From positions 52,437,651-52,501,650 of the forward strand of contig NC_065571.1 in assembly GCF_937616625.2 (NCBI RefSeq): a stretch of DNA of 64,000 nt, read 5' to 3'. The number at the start of each line of letters is the position of its first letter. Position 1 is the first letter of the stretch. The notes beneath the pieces were generated by a model, which was not told the origin of the DNA, did no database searches, and saw only the letters and a list, made by a program, of their open reading frames with translations. Both the position numbers and the translations under genes were made by a program. The DNA comes from Mercurialis annua. Taxonomy: Eukaryota; Streptophyta; Magnoliopsida; Malpighiales; Euphorbiaceae. Positions 11,436 through 24,000 of the stretch are shown in pieces.

Positions 11436-14073
11436 GTGATTCAGCTACTAGTTATGTTAAAGAATCGCCATAATCAGTATAAAGCTCTGATCATGGCTTT
11501 TACAACTCGTAATGATTATTTACTCAAGGGTTTTCATAACCTGCCACAACCCATTACTTGTTCTTCATCAATTATTCCTATTTCAAGGATTAAAACTGTT
11601 AATTGTAGTATTGTTAGTGGTAATTTTGATTTTAGGATAAGGAATTGCTGCTCTGATTCTCAGAAACCATTAGATAATGATCAGAGAGCTCGTGCATTTG
11701 TTTCGCCGCGCCATCAATTGGTGCGTGATTTGGAGAATAGTAGTAGTTTCAGCAGTGAAAATGGTAGATATATAAATGGTAATGGGACTTGCCAAGGTGG
11801 TAAACCTCACGGCTTCTCGGCGTATCCTGTCACTGGAAATATTGTAGTTGCTGTTGATGTTGATGAGGGTAATATCTCAATTCTTAATTCAGTTTTGTTG
11901 ACTAATGCTGTTTTATTTCTTTATTTGTGTTTGTACATTACATGGAAATAACTAATAATAATGTATTTAGGTTGAAAGAAATTCATATTTTATAGAGATT
12001 TGACTTGGTAAACTATTAGTTTTTGTTTTATTGGATTGCACCTAGCATGCTATTATATTCATTTAGTACTATGGCTATCTTTGGTTCATGGAATAGGTGC
12101 AGAATGGAATAGGTGTGGAATGGAATAGCGATTCTGCATAGAATGACTATTCTTTACTTTGATTCATGGAATAGTTACTCAAAGGAATTGCTATTCTATT
12201 CCATGCTATTACATGTCATGAACCAAACATAGCCTATATTCTAATAATTTATTATCCTTTGAAACATTTGTTTCCCTGTATTTTCTCAAAAATAATTTCG
12301 TGATTCTTATTTGCTTCTGCTTTATGGTGAGCAGTTCTTGGGAACTTTGTATCAGCTTTGAACAGATTTATTGCTGATCGTTACTCTTCCAATCATTCAG
12401 TATCAGAGTATTATGTCTATGAGTTCTTTAAGGTATTGCATTCACAAGTAGTCTTATCATAAAGGTTTGGTTCTTTCTTAGCGGTCAATTGATGAATTGC
12501 TCTTTGGTTGAACTATTGAAGCAATGTTGCCTAATTTGCTTAATTTCAAATATGTATCATATCATTCATTAGCCTATTAATTTGGGAAGTTTGATGCTTT
12601 ATAGTGTAGCTTAAAGTAAGCAGATAGTAGTTGGCTATAAACTCAGTGTTATTTTCCTATGCTTAATTATGTCAATTGTTGGAAACCTTAATACTTTCCT
12701 TTTGTATCAATTCTGATTTCTGTTATAATGTTGTTGCAGATATGGAATTGTTCACGGAATGAAGGTATTGAAATTTTCCATCTTAAATAGGATAATTTGC
12801 TTTAGAGGGTCAAATCTTTGCTTTGCATGTGATCAAGCATTAGGCCTTAAAACAATGTAGTTTGCGTGCCGTGAATGTTCCAGAAGTTTGGCTGATGGAA
12901 ATTCAGTTTGCTATTATGACTTGAAGTTCATTATTATTTTTCCTATGATCCGATGTTGAAGCTTTAAAGCTGTGATTTGCTTTTTGATAAATTGTGCATG
13001 AGAAAATGCAAATTTCAGAATTAATGGAAGGAATCTTTGCAAATTCTAACAAATATGATGCATCTATTTGAAAATAAGTGGCATGCCATTAAATAATTAA
13101 TTAACATTCTTGGACGCATTTCTCAAAACTTAAATTTCTTGCTATTTTGTGCAAGATTACTTGAACCTTGGCCATACATCAGTTTGAATATTTTGTCAAT
13201 GTTCAAATTTCAATTCAATAATTGCCAAGCTGGAATACTTTTATTCTGATTACTGCACTAACTCAAAAATGACTTTGGATTTTATCTCATCGAGTATAAG
13301 ATTAGTGCACCATGATTTTTGTTATAATGAGATGTGTTCATTCATGAAGATTTACAACATTGAATTGATTCAGGACCTTGACTGACTTGTTTTTGCAGCT
13401 GATATGCGTGTCCATGAGTTCTTTAAGACATCATATTTCAAGTCCGGAATCTACCCACTCCCAGGTGCTCAGAAAGTGGTTCATAAGCTGTCAAGATTTT
13501 GTAAACTGTCTGTTGTGACGTATGTATACCTAACATACTGCTTTTTGTCGCATGTATTTATCAAATTCAGGCTTGAATAACTTCTCCTTTTGCATGATTT
13601 GAACAGATCTCGGCAGAATGTTATCAAGGATCACACAATTAACTGGATAGAGAAGCACTATCCAGGTATATTTCATGAGATTCACTTTGGCAACCACTTT
13701 GCTCTAGATGGGGAGTCCAAATCTAAGTCCGAGATATGCAGGTATATCAATTACAACTTTACGACAAATTATTAATATGCTCATATGAAATTCTCTCTTA
13801 GGGACCATTATATGTTAAATCCCTTTGAGTAAAATTAGGTTACGTGTGCTAAATCATAATTTATCTGGTAGGTCCTTAGGTGCAACAGTGCTAATTGACG
13901 ATAACCCTAGATATGCGGTTGAGTGTGCTGAAGTCGGAATCAAGGTTTTACTTTTTGATTATGAGAACTCGTATCCTTGGTGCAAAATAGACTCGGTTGA
14001 TCAGCATCCCTTGGTCACTAAAGTTCGCAATTGGGAACAAGTGGAGCAACAATTAGTATCATGGTTTTCTTAG
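11436..14073 (+). CDS. HAD-superfamily nucleotidase-like phosphatase
   Basis: Six exons (11436-11868, 12335-12432, 12740-12764, 13399-13519, 13607-13741, 13872-14073) give 337 aa. A second in-frame ATG at 11493 (codon 20), followed by GC as plants prefer, could be the real start and would give 318 aa. The order of HAD motifs is clear: motif I DVDEVLGNF with Asp141 and Asp143, motif II VVTSR at 224-228, and motif IV LIDDNP with Asp280-Asp281. The first 135 residues are Ser/Asn-rich and not conserved-looking; they could include a targeting peptide. DVDEVL with a late IDDNP resembles the 5'(3')-deoxyribonucleotidase (NT5C) branch, but the substrate cannot be read from sequence. Exon 3 is only 25 nt. 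Intron 1 carries a MITE. Confidence 0.85.
12073..12234. mobile_element. Small MITE (Harbinger/Tourist-like) in intron 1 of the HAD gene
   Basis: The 162-bp body has inverted ends, ggctatctttggttcatg and catgaaccaaacatagcc, flanked on both sides by TAT. A 3-bp duplication and a G-rich end fit PIF/Harbinger-type MITEs. The interior contains repeated ggaatag words. It lies wholly inside the intron. Confidence 0.6.
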
Positions 14074-14570
14074 TCTTTGTTGATTTGAAAACATGGACTC
14101 ATGAGATATCATCGATCAGTTCTTGATATATGACAACTGATACTGGTGCCTGGAGCATAGGTTGATACTGCCAACGAAGCAGACCTTCTGTTCTGGTTAT
14201 TGGGAACACGTATAGAGAGGGCGGCTGAATAAGGTATATGAGTAGCAACAAATCTACGAAGCAAGCTAACGATCTTGTTTATTTCATTCTCTAGAGGCAA
14301 GGCACGTAGATAAGAAGATATTAGGGTGCTATTCAATTGTCTTAATGTGATCAAGCCAAACACTGGCTGTTTGTGCTCCTCATTTGGATATATTAAATCA
14401 TGTCTGTTACTTTTTCAAAGCTTCTTTCTGTTCTGTTAATTCAGTGTATGGTCTAGCTTAAATATTGGACTTATTTACTTACTATATAGATAGAATGCTT
14501 ATCAGTCAACCAATTTTCTTTATTGTTCGATAAGAACTTACGGAAGACAGTTTTTCTTTATTGCCCGGAC
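14074..14570. other. 3' region of the HAD gene up to the plastid insertion
   Basis: Holds the 3' UTR of the HAD gene. No further gene is seen. The plastid match begins abruptly near 14571. Confidence 0.5.
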
Positions 14571-17322
14571 TGACAAAACCTTATACTTTTCATTACAAAA
14601 CCAATAAACCTGAAAAAGATGGATCGTTTTGTGAAAGAATTTTTGGGCCTATAAAAAGTGGAATTTGTACTTGTGGAAATTATCGAGTAATCAGAAATGA
14701 AAAAGAAGACCAAAAATTTTGTGAACAATGCGGAGTCGAATTTGTTGATTCTCGGATACGAAGATATCAAATGGGCTACATCAAACTGGCATGCCCAGTA
14801 ACTCATGTATGGTATTTGAAACGTCTTCCTAGTTATATTGCAAATCTTTTAGATAAACCTCTTAAAGAATTAGAAGGTCTAGTATATTGCGATGTGTGAT
14901 TTGATCGAAATTCTGATTTGACAGTTTTGGAATGAAAGAAAAACTGTCATCCCAAAAGAAATGGGATGTCCTGGATCTGACATGTCTCTTGAGAGGAGTA
15001 ACATGAAGCTCAGAATTATGGGTGTCTTCAATACTCCCTAATAAAAAATTGGTCTATGGTCGCTGCAGTAACAAATAAATAGGAATTCCTAGTTGTACCT
15101 CGTGAAAACCGACTTCTTTCTTTTTTTTTTTCTTTTTAAAAATAGAAAGAAACTATGTTTATACTCAAGTAATCAACTATGTCATGGTTACGGGAGTCTA
15201 TACATCGCATATAGGCTTTAATAGCATCGTGGCATAACCATCGAGGTGAGTTCAGGACCTAAGAGATCGAATAGAAAGAGACATAGACAAATAAATCCCT
15301 TATGATATGAATTCTAGGATACTAGAAATTTCTCGTTCGAAAGGAAGTAGACTACTCAAGAATTTCACATTTCATTTAGGTCGTAATTGTGAAAATTGAA
15401 TAAGTTGTGATAATTGAATAAAGAATTCAGAAATTCTAAAAAAAATGAAAAAAAATGGAAGAATGAATTAATGAGAGCTTGCTTGCTATTCATTATTCAA
15501 TTCATTGGGAACTTGAGTAAGGAGTAGCTCTTTTTTTTTGTTTTTTATCGATTTTTAAATTGGAAAGCAGGAACCCTTTCTTTCGATTTCTATTTGGTAT
15601 AATTACTTGAGCCGGATGAGAGGAAACTTTCACGTCCGATTTTGAAGGGGGGAGACCTTATAGTATAGGAGTATAGGATCCTATCCCAATTTTTCTTTTG
15701 CTAGGCCCATAGCTAAAAAACCTACTTTTTTACGATTACGTGGTTCATTCGAATACGAAATCCAATCCTGGAAATACAGTATTCCACTTTTTTTTACTGC
15801 TCAAGGTTTCGATACATTTAGAAATCGCGAAATTCTACAGGAGCTGGTGCTACCCGAGAACAATTAGCCGATCTAGATTTGCGAATTATTATAGATTATT
15901 CATCAGTAGAATGGAAAGAATTAGGGGAAGAAGGGCCTACGAGGAATGAATGGGAAGATCGAAAAGTTGGAAGAAGAAAGGAGTTTTTGGTTAGACGCGT
16001 GGAATTAGCTAAGCATTTTATTCGAACAAATATAGAACCAGAATGGATGGATTTATGTCTATTACCAGTTCTTCCCCCCGAGTTGAGACCGATCATTCAG
16101 ATAGATGGTGGTAAACTAATGAGTTCAGATATTAATGAACTCTATAGAAGAGTTATCTATCGGAACAATACTCTTATTGATCTATTAACAACAAGTAGAT
16201 CTACGCCAGGGGAATTAGTAATGTGTCAGGAAAAATTGGTACAAGAAGCCGTGGATACACTTCTTGATAATGGAATCCGCGGACAACCAATGAGAGACGG
16301 TCATAATAAGGTTTACAAGTCCTTTTCGGATGTAATTGAAGGCAAAGAAGGAAGATTTCGTGAGACTATGCTTGGAAAACGGGTTGATTATTCGGGGCGC
16401 TCTGTCATTGTCGTAGGCCCCTCACTCTCATTACATCGATGTGGATTGCCTCGCGAAATAGCAATAGAGCTTTTCCAGATATTTGTAATTCGTGGTCTAA
16501 TTAGACAACATCTTGCTTCGAACATAGGAGTTGCTAAGAGTAAAATTCGAGAAAAAGAGCCAATTGTATGGGAAATACTTCAGGAAGTTATGCAGGGGCA
16601 TCCAGTATTACTGAATAGAGCGCCTACTTTGCATAGATTAGGCATACAGGCATTCCAACCCATTTTAGTGGAAGGCCGTGCTATTTGTTTACATCCATTA
16701 GTTTGTAAGGGATTCAATGCAGACTTTGATGGGGATCAAATGGCTGTTCATGTACCTTTATCGTTGGAGGCTCAAGCGGAGGCTCGTTTACTTATATTTT
16801 CTCATATGAATCTCTTATCTACAGCTATTGGAGATCCCATTTCCGTACCAACCCAAGATATGCTTATAGGTCTCTATGTATTAACAAGCGGGAATCGTCG
16901 AGGTATTTGTGCAAATAGGTATAATCCACGTAATCACAAAAATTATCAAAATGAAAGAATCGCTTTTTGCTAATTCCTATGATGCAATTGGTGCTTATCG
17001 GCGGAAAATAATCCATTTAGATAGTCCTTTGTGGCTCCGGTGGCAACTAGATCAACGCGCTATTGCTTCAAGAGAAGCTCCCACCGAAGTTCTCTATGAA
17101 TCTTTGGGTACCTATCATGAGATTTATGAACACTATCTAATAGTAAGAAAAAGAAATTCTTTGTATATTCATTCGAACTACTGTTGGTCATATTTCTCTT
17201 TATCGAGAAATTGAAGAAGCTATACAAGGGTTTTGCCAAGCCGGCTCAGATGGTATCTAATCATAGGGATCTAAGCTAAGTCATTCTATGACATTGGCAT
17301 GAATTCCAATATTTTCCTACAA
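14571..17322 (+). pseudogene. rpoC1: Nuclear plastid DNA insertion (NUPT) carrying a broken rpoC1
   Basis: The sequence matches plastid rpoC1, the beta' subunit of the plastid-encoded RNA polymerase. The match starts at [11 protein letters not shown], so about the first 35 residues are missing. Exon 1 runs to 14896 (LEGLVYCD). The group II intron, still present, is about 14897-15680 and starts GTGTG. Exon 2 runs to the stop near 17260, with some plastid spacer behind it. The metal-binding NADFDGDQM motif is intact at 16716-16742. It is not functional: one T appears lost near 15833 (frame change at REI-STGAG) and a block of about 15 codons is lost near 16965, shifting frame again. The retained intron indicates transfer as DNA. 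High similarity suggests a fairly recent arrival. Confidence 0.92.
14897..15680 (+). other. Plastid rpoC1 group II intron, carried over
   Basis: It lies between the YCD codons of exon 1 and the PNFSFARP codons of exon 2. The 5' end is GTGTG, the group II consensus (GUGYG). Its 3' edge is approximate. Inside the nuclear insertion it has no expected function. Confidence 0.75.
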
Positions 17323-18006
17323 TGTTTTAATTTAAGTTGTTCTATATCCAGTGCTTAACATTGAGACTTATGAATTAAGAAGTAATGGGCTTTTGTCACT
17401 CGCTCCATTCGAAGCCCATTTGGTTTGGAGACTTTAGATCATTTTGTGAAAAACTAAGTTCATTTTAACTTGAGGGTCGAATTTAATGAATATATACCCA
17501 TTCATTACCAAATGAATGTTGCATATCAAAAAAGTACTATTTTAATTAAATTAATTTACATCGTTTATTTTATAATGAATGGTGTAAATTATGAATTTGA
17601 AAAACTAAGGTGACCAGACCATAGAACGTTTCTACCACATTTACATCTGCTTTTCCTTTTTCTATAAATAAGAGAACAAATCATTCTACCGTTAGATTAT
17701 GCATACAAAATTCACAATTTTTCTTTTTCATATATTATAATAATATGTAAACAATATACACATACAGACAAATATAAAATGAAAGATTTACATGCTGAGA
17801 TTTATAACAATAAAAGCCAACAGCATAAATGCCTATTATCTTTGCCAGATACCGACCAAACTGGTGCCTTGTTGCCCAAGCTAGCTACCTGTATCTTCTA
17901 AGAACTTCTCTTTTCAAATTTTCTTCTCATTGTTTGATGAGACGTGTGGAGTTTTGGGATTGTCTTCCATTGGCAACATATCGCAAGGTCAGCCAAATAG
18001 TTTAGG
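17323..18006. other. Spacer between the plastid insertion and LKR/SDH
   Basis: Contains the decayed MITE at 17459-17598 and the likely 3' UTR of the LKR/SDH gene (minus strand) in its last part. No gene seen. Confidence 0.5.
17448..17609. mobile_element. Decayed relative of the 507-705 MITE
   Basis: The body is 17459-17598 and shares tttataatgaatggtgtaaa-like sequence and cttgaggg words with the element at 507-705. It is flanked by a perfect direct repeat, GAAAAACTAAG, at 17448-17458 and 17599-17609. The inverted arms are much degraded, so this is an old copy. Confidence 0.55.
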
Positions 18007-21000
18007 TTACTCCACCTTCTCCATCAATCTGATGCCTTGTGCTTGTAAAATTTCAAGTGCTACAATACCACAACAAAATAAGCCTATCAACATCTTATAC
18101 CATAGTAGCATGTAAAGGAAACGGAGATGCCCGAACGAGAAATCCAAAATAAAAATGGCAAAGCAGTGTATGAAAAGGAAACAGAACGCCAGTAGGACTC
18201 AATAAGTTATCCAGCAATATAAACATGAGTGAATTTTAAATTACCTGGCATGTAAACTTCGGGTTCAATAGGCCTTACAACCCCTCTTGTCTTGATCTTG
18301 TTTTCAAGTAGGAGCTGCAACGAAATGAGAAATTATTGGTTAAATTAAAATATTTCACTAAAAAGAATGGTGAGGAAGCATAGAGTTATAAGTTTAAGTA
18401 CCAGAGCCCCAATTGCCGCTGGTATACCAACTGTGACAGCCATGGAAGTAATTGTTTTCCCGTTCTTCGTTGTTCCAAATTCCAGTAAAGTGCCTGTATG
18501 ATGCTCGGTACACTTGCCATCAGGAAATTCAACCTCAATTTCGTGATGCAAAAGCACCATATCCTGACCATAAAGTAGTAGACATTGTTAGCGCTGCATG
18601 ATTCTAGTTAGAGTCGAGCTTGAAATCGAGCTGCTCGAGTCAATTATCGAGCCGAGTTCAAGCATTGAGATGAATATTCATCGATTGCTACCAAGAAAAA
18701 ATGGAAGTGTTGTGCTTAACATAATGGCATCTGACATGGAAACATACCTGCTCTTCACTGGAATACGTCAACCTTTCTTCCATGCGAAAACAGGCAACTT
18801 CAAATGGACTTTGACACAAGGCAGGGATGTCTGTCTGCTCATGTAGTCCCAAATATCTAATTCACATGGAGAATATAATTTAGATATGTGGAATCTATTT
18901 GTTACCAATATATGCTCAAAGTCTATGCTGTCAAATTTATATATAGATAGATTGTATAGCTTACATAATAGTTTTGGCTGCCTTTACTGCAGCTTCTTTT
19001 TCCTTGCAATGTCCAAGTGCGACGATCTTTTCTGCGATGTTCTTCTCTCCTAATAGAATCTCATTATGAATATTTAGCAGTTGGCAAAGGAATTTTTTGA
19101 ATGTGGGTCTTTGTTTAGATGTAAGATCTGAATGAGATTCTGTGCTGAACAGACCAATTCTTGCAAGTGTTCCCATTATTTCACCGAACCCTGCACAGCT
19201 AATGAGTGAATTAGTTTATATATTTACAGTGAATAACTAAAGCCAAGAAGAGTTATTTCAGAAGAAAGTTCTTCATGTTTCAAGAAAGTTCTACGAAAGA
19301 AGTGCATTTTTTTTAGTATTAGCCTCAAAGTATAGACTACTATCAAAAGAATGCAAAACCTTCATATCGGAGGGTTCCTCGGAAGATAGTTGATGCATCT
19401 TCTATTCCATAAACTTTGCCGTAAACTAGAGAGTTGCGATTTGGAAGACATTCCAAGGCAAACGCTGGAAGATCCGGCAGACGAAGTTTGAAAGCCGACT
19501 CATAAAGTTTATCACCTGCAATTAGAACCATGAACAATTAGAAATACAGAAAACGTCATATCACTTTCCTGGTTGCTGATAGCTTACCTTCTACATTTAT
19601 AATTTCACCATGAGATCTATAGGTGGCAGGATTGCGTCCAGCTCGGATGACTCCAACAGGGCTCCAGCTGATCAAGTGAACACATTAGATAGAACTGTGA
19701 GCAATTCATGCCTTCGTTCACATTTAAATATAACTAGTGCGATGAGCAGTCATAAACTACCATTCATGTAAGAAGATTTAGGGTCTCAAAATGATGTCCT
19801 CTTCATCACGACAAAAACAAGGAAAAAAATACAAAAGAAGGAAGGAGTAAGAAAAAGTTTAAGCTAGACAGACCATGTAGATCTTTTATCAAATTAGTGT
19901 ACTGAAATACCTGAATTTGTATGCTAGGGGGTTATTTGCGGCTGCAGGAGATGGAAGAGCCCCACAATAAGAGGTAAACGACTTCACTCTCCCCTTTCGA
20001 ACGTGAGCTTGATTGATCATCTTCATTGCCATCATATGATCTGAGGCATTCGTGTATACTGTTTAAGTTCTAGTAATCTGCTGTCAGCATATATCATGTA
20101 ACAGACTAATATCAGTTGGAAAATTACCTATTCCGGGGTCCAAGCCCATCTCACCAAGAATTGTAATATCAGCAGCTCTTGCCTTTTCATCTAATGCTGA
20201 CATAGAATCATCAACATAGCTAGCAGTGACGAGATGTTTTTTAAGCTGAATCAATAAATAAATTATGTCCTTAGCTAGAGTAAGGAAAAAGGAATTATTT
20301 GAAACTTAAATCAAACTTAATGGTGGGACTTCAAGAGTCCAAGTTGTTGTCACTTTTTAGGACAGAGTCTTACAGTTATTCAATTCACTAGTCAAGTACT
20401 AGATTGCGTTTTGAACCTAGCTGAAACAAAAGTGGCCGCAATACGAAAAATACCAAGTTGTTATTACCTTGATACATTCATTTGCTATGACAAGGTGGCA
20501 ACTAGGAGGAAGTAAGCTCACAACAACTTCAACCTGCATAAGAAAAAAAAGTCTTGTACATAAGGCTGTGATCCAGCGTTGTACGCCACATTAAAGGTGC
20601 AGCTCATTTGGGATAAAATTATGCAGTACTAGTCTAAATTATGCCATATAGAAGACTACCTGTGAGATATACTTGCAAAGACTTTCATGATCCATCACAT
20701 CAAGCTGAACTGCAGTTGCATTGGGAATTCCATCAACAATCTGTGCAAAATTAATATAGTTCATAAGCAATCAGAACATCAGAATGCAAAATCATAAGAG
20801 CATTAAGGTAAGGTTTCATGCATATCAATAAGATCTGCATGCATATATTTTCTTGTTCATGCTATATCCACATATAATAGAGTTTTTAAACATTTGCTAT
20901 TAATCGCAACATGAATATATGATGCTGGCTATACCTCTTCAGCATCCTTTAGATAGAGAGATGCAACTATGACTTGCACATCATTCTGCTCTTCAAAATC

Positions 21001-24000
21001 AGTATCTAAGCAAGCTTTATACCATTCATGAGATGAAATGCTCCCTACTGATGCCAGGAACTCAGCAGCTGGTCGACAGACGCGGCCTGCGCCTATGATT
21101 AGAACTGAAGTCTTTCTTTTCATATCATAGTCTTTTTTACTGCCGTTTTCATGAACTTTCCCCACCTTCAATGAAATTTTGTTTGCTTCCTTGTTTAAGT
21201 GTCCTTGATTTTCATCTGAATTAGCAAGGGATGTCAAAGAGTCAACAATGTGATCCAGAACTTCCCTATCATCTGCGCCAACCTGTTCAAAGACCATAAG
21301 GCAAGATATAGTTAGTTGAGTGCTACAAAAGTTCATACTCCCTCCGGTCCGTAATATTAGTCGCATTTAGCTCCGGCACAGGAATTAAGGAAACAATAAT
21401 TATGTCTTAATTTATATATAATTTTACCAAGTTAACCCTATTAATTACACTTTTAAAAAAACTCTTTACTACGTAATCAAGTTTTGGAATCCTCAATATT
21501 CTTTTTGAAACAAGGAGTTGAAACTAGGAGTCAATACTGTATATACATGTACATGTACAAATTGCCAACTTTTCAAATCCTTTAGTAGTTACTCCATCTG
21601 AGATTGAAAACAACATTTCGTACTCAACTGCCAATTTCTTCACTTTACTGGATAATTTCTTTATTTTGGTGGACAATTTCTTCACCTTTGTCTTTTTTGT
21701 TTCCGTCACTTTTCTCTAATTTTGACTTTTCCTTTTCCATGTTTATTTTGAATATGTATGCATTATATTAACATACAGTATATATATGTGCATGTTTGTG
21801 TAGGCGAGAGAGATGAATTTTTGGAAGTTGCACTATTCATTCTTTTTTTTTTGATAATTGCACTATTCATTCTTTGTTTGTGTATTGTATTATTTCAATG
21901 TACATTTATTAAGGGTAAATCTGGAAAATAAAATAAAATTTATCTTGATATTCCAAATGCGACAAATATTATGGACCAATTTTTTTTTCCAAATGCGACT
22001 AATATTACGAACCGGAGGGAGTAACTGGTTGAATCTGAAGTTCATCATAGCTTTACAAAATCAATTTCAGTTTTTAAACTTAAAAAGAAGCATCTACATA
22101 TTAAATTTCTTTAGTTATCAAGAGTATGAGATTCTTTCTTCTGAAATCAAACTTAAACCACAGATCAACTTACTTCGAGTTCTGAGTATGAAGTTGCATC
22201 AGCACTTTGACCCACATGACATTTGGCCAAGTGAAAGGCGCCACCAGCAGCTTCAATAATATCTAAAGCCTCGTTTATCAAAAACTGATCGAACAAGTGA
22301 CCACTCAGAGATACCTGATAATAATAATAATACAAAGTAAAAAGCTGTACTGGACTAGAGTGATTAAAATTTTATGGTCAAAAGCAGAAACAATACAACC
22401 AAGTAAAAAGCTGTACTGGACTAGTTTGCCTAGTCTGCAGATGATAGTTGCTATGAGTACATAAATGAACAAAGGATCATTTTACCCCCTCATCTTGGCA
22501 CAAAGTATCAAAAACGTCCAAATTAGCAAAACCGGATCACTTTTACCCTGAACTTGTCAAAACCAGTACAAAAACACCCCTACGCTGGCGTGGCACCTTA
22601 AATAGAGAGTGAGTTTCTAATTAATCATTATTCATTCTAATTAATTATAATTAACTCCTAATTAATCATAATTAACTCCCAATTAATCTAAGGACCCTTT
22701 TAGATATTTTTACACAAAAAAATTACTTTTTTTTATTTCCGGCGAAGAGGAGCTCTTCCTCCTCGCCGGAGAAGAGGAGCTGCTGCTAAGAACGGTCTCT
22801 GTTCTTGCCAAGAACAGATCCACGCGATCTATTCTTGCCCAAGAACAGATCACAACATCTGTTCTAGCCTAGAACAGATCCAACGATCTGTTCTTGACAG
22901 ATCGTTGGATCTGTTCTTGAAGGGCTGCTGCTCCAGGCGAGGAGGAGCTCCTCCTCGCCTGAAAACGGTTTTTTTTTTTCCGAAAATGAATTTTTTTTAT
23001 TCTGGAGGATTGATTTTAATTTTTAGTGTATAATTTTTTTTTACGTTTTTTGATTTTATGAAATTATTGATATCTACATAAATTAAATAAATTGTAAAAA
23101 AATTAAAATTGGAGGGTTAATTTGTCATTTTAAGCTTATTATTGAAGGGGTGAAATTGTTTTTTTTAATTATTAGGTATTAATTTAAAATGTTTGAAAAA
23201 AATTAGGACCATTTTAAACCTTCTTTTATTTAAAACCACCTTAAAAGAAAAATCACCTTTGAAAACCGGAGAGTGTATCTCACTCTCTTAAGTGAGAGTG
23301 GGGAGGGGGTTTTTTGTACCAAATTTGACAAGTTCAGGGTAAAAGTGACTCTATTTTGCTAATTTGGACGTTTTTGATATTTTGCGCCAAGTTCAGAGGG
23401 TAAAGTGATCCTTTGTTCGTACATAAATATTAGAAGGCTAAACCCACCTAAAGCCCATGTACTTTATCACTTTCATTCACTAAGCCCTTACCGCAAAAAT
23501 GTTTTCTTCCAATTACTCTACTTATCTGATCTTTAATTTCATGCCCTTTTTTGCTTTACTTACAAAGTTTTTTTTTCTTCCGTTCCCAACAAAAGGGTGT
23601 GCAAATCAAAATTGGACAAGTAGAAAGATCTAAACGTGAACAAGTTTGCGGTAGGGACTTCCTGAACAAAAGGGGTTTCGGGATGAGTTTTGCCAAATTA
23701 GAAGAAAACAAACTTACCGGGGCTTTCTATGGTTACTTTGTTTTTTTACAAAGTAATTGGATAAATATTCATCACGTTCATCCCATAGTCAAATGAACAA
23801 AGCAAACTTAAAACAAAATAACTGTAGCCTTTCCCTTACTTACCAGTATATTAAATTTCTTCTTGCTATGTGAATTTGCTGAATGCTCTGGCATATCCCT
23901 GCACATCGGGAGAAGGATGAGTTATGCTTATTGCTAACTGAATGTGTGCCATAAACAAAGTGCAAAGGCAAGGAAATTGAAACAGGAATCAGAATCATAC

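Noticed and set aside
15879..16973. Long ORF (364 codons) that could be called a nuclear RNA polymerase beta' gene
   Set aside because: It is the plastid rpoC1 reading frame inside a plastid insertion, entered after a frameshift and left by another; the N-terminal and C-terminal parts are out of frame.
21858..22259. ORF of 133 codons on the plus strand
   Set aside because: It runs through a Stowaway MITE and antisense to LKR/SDH exon 12.
23551..23796. ORF of 81 codons in LKR/SDH intron 11
   Set aside because: No protein match that I know, in an intron filled with repeats; T-rich start.
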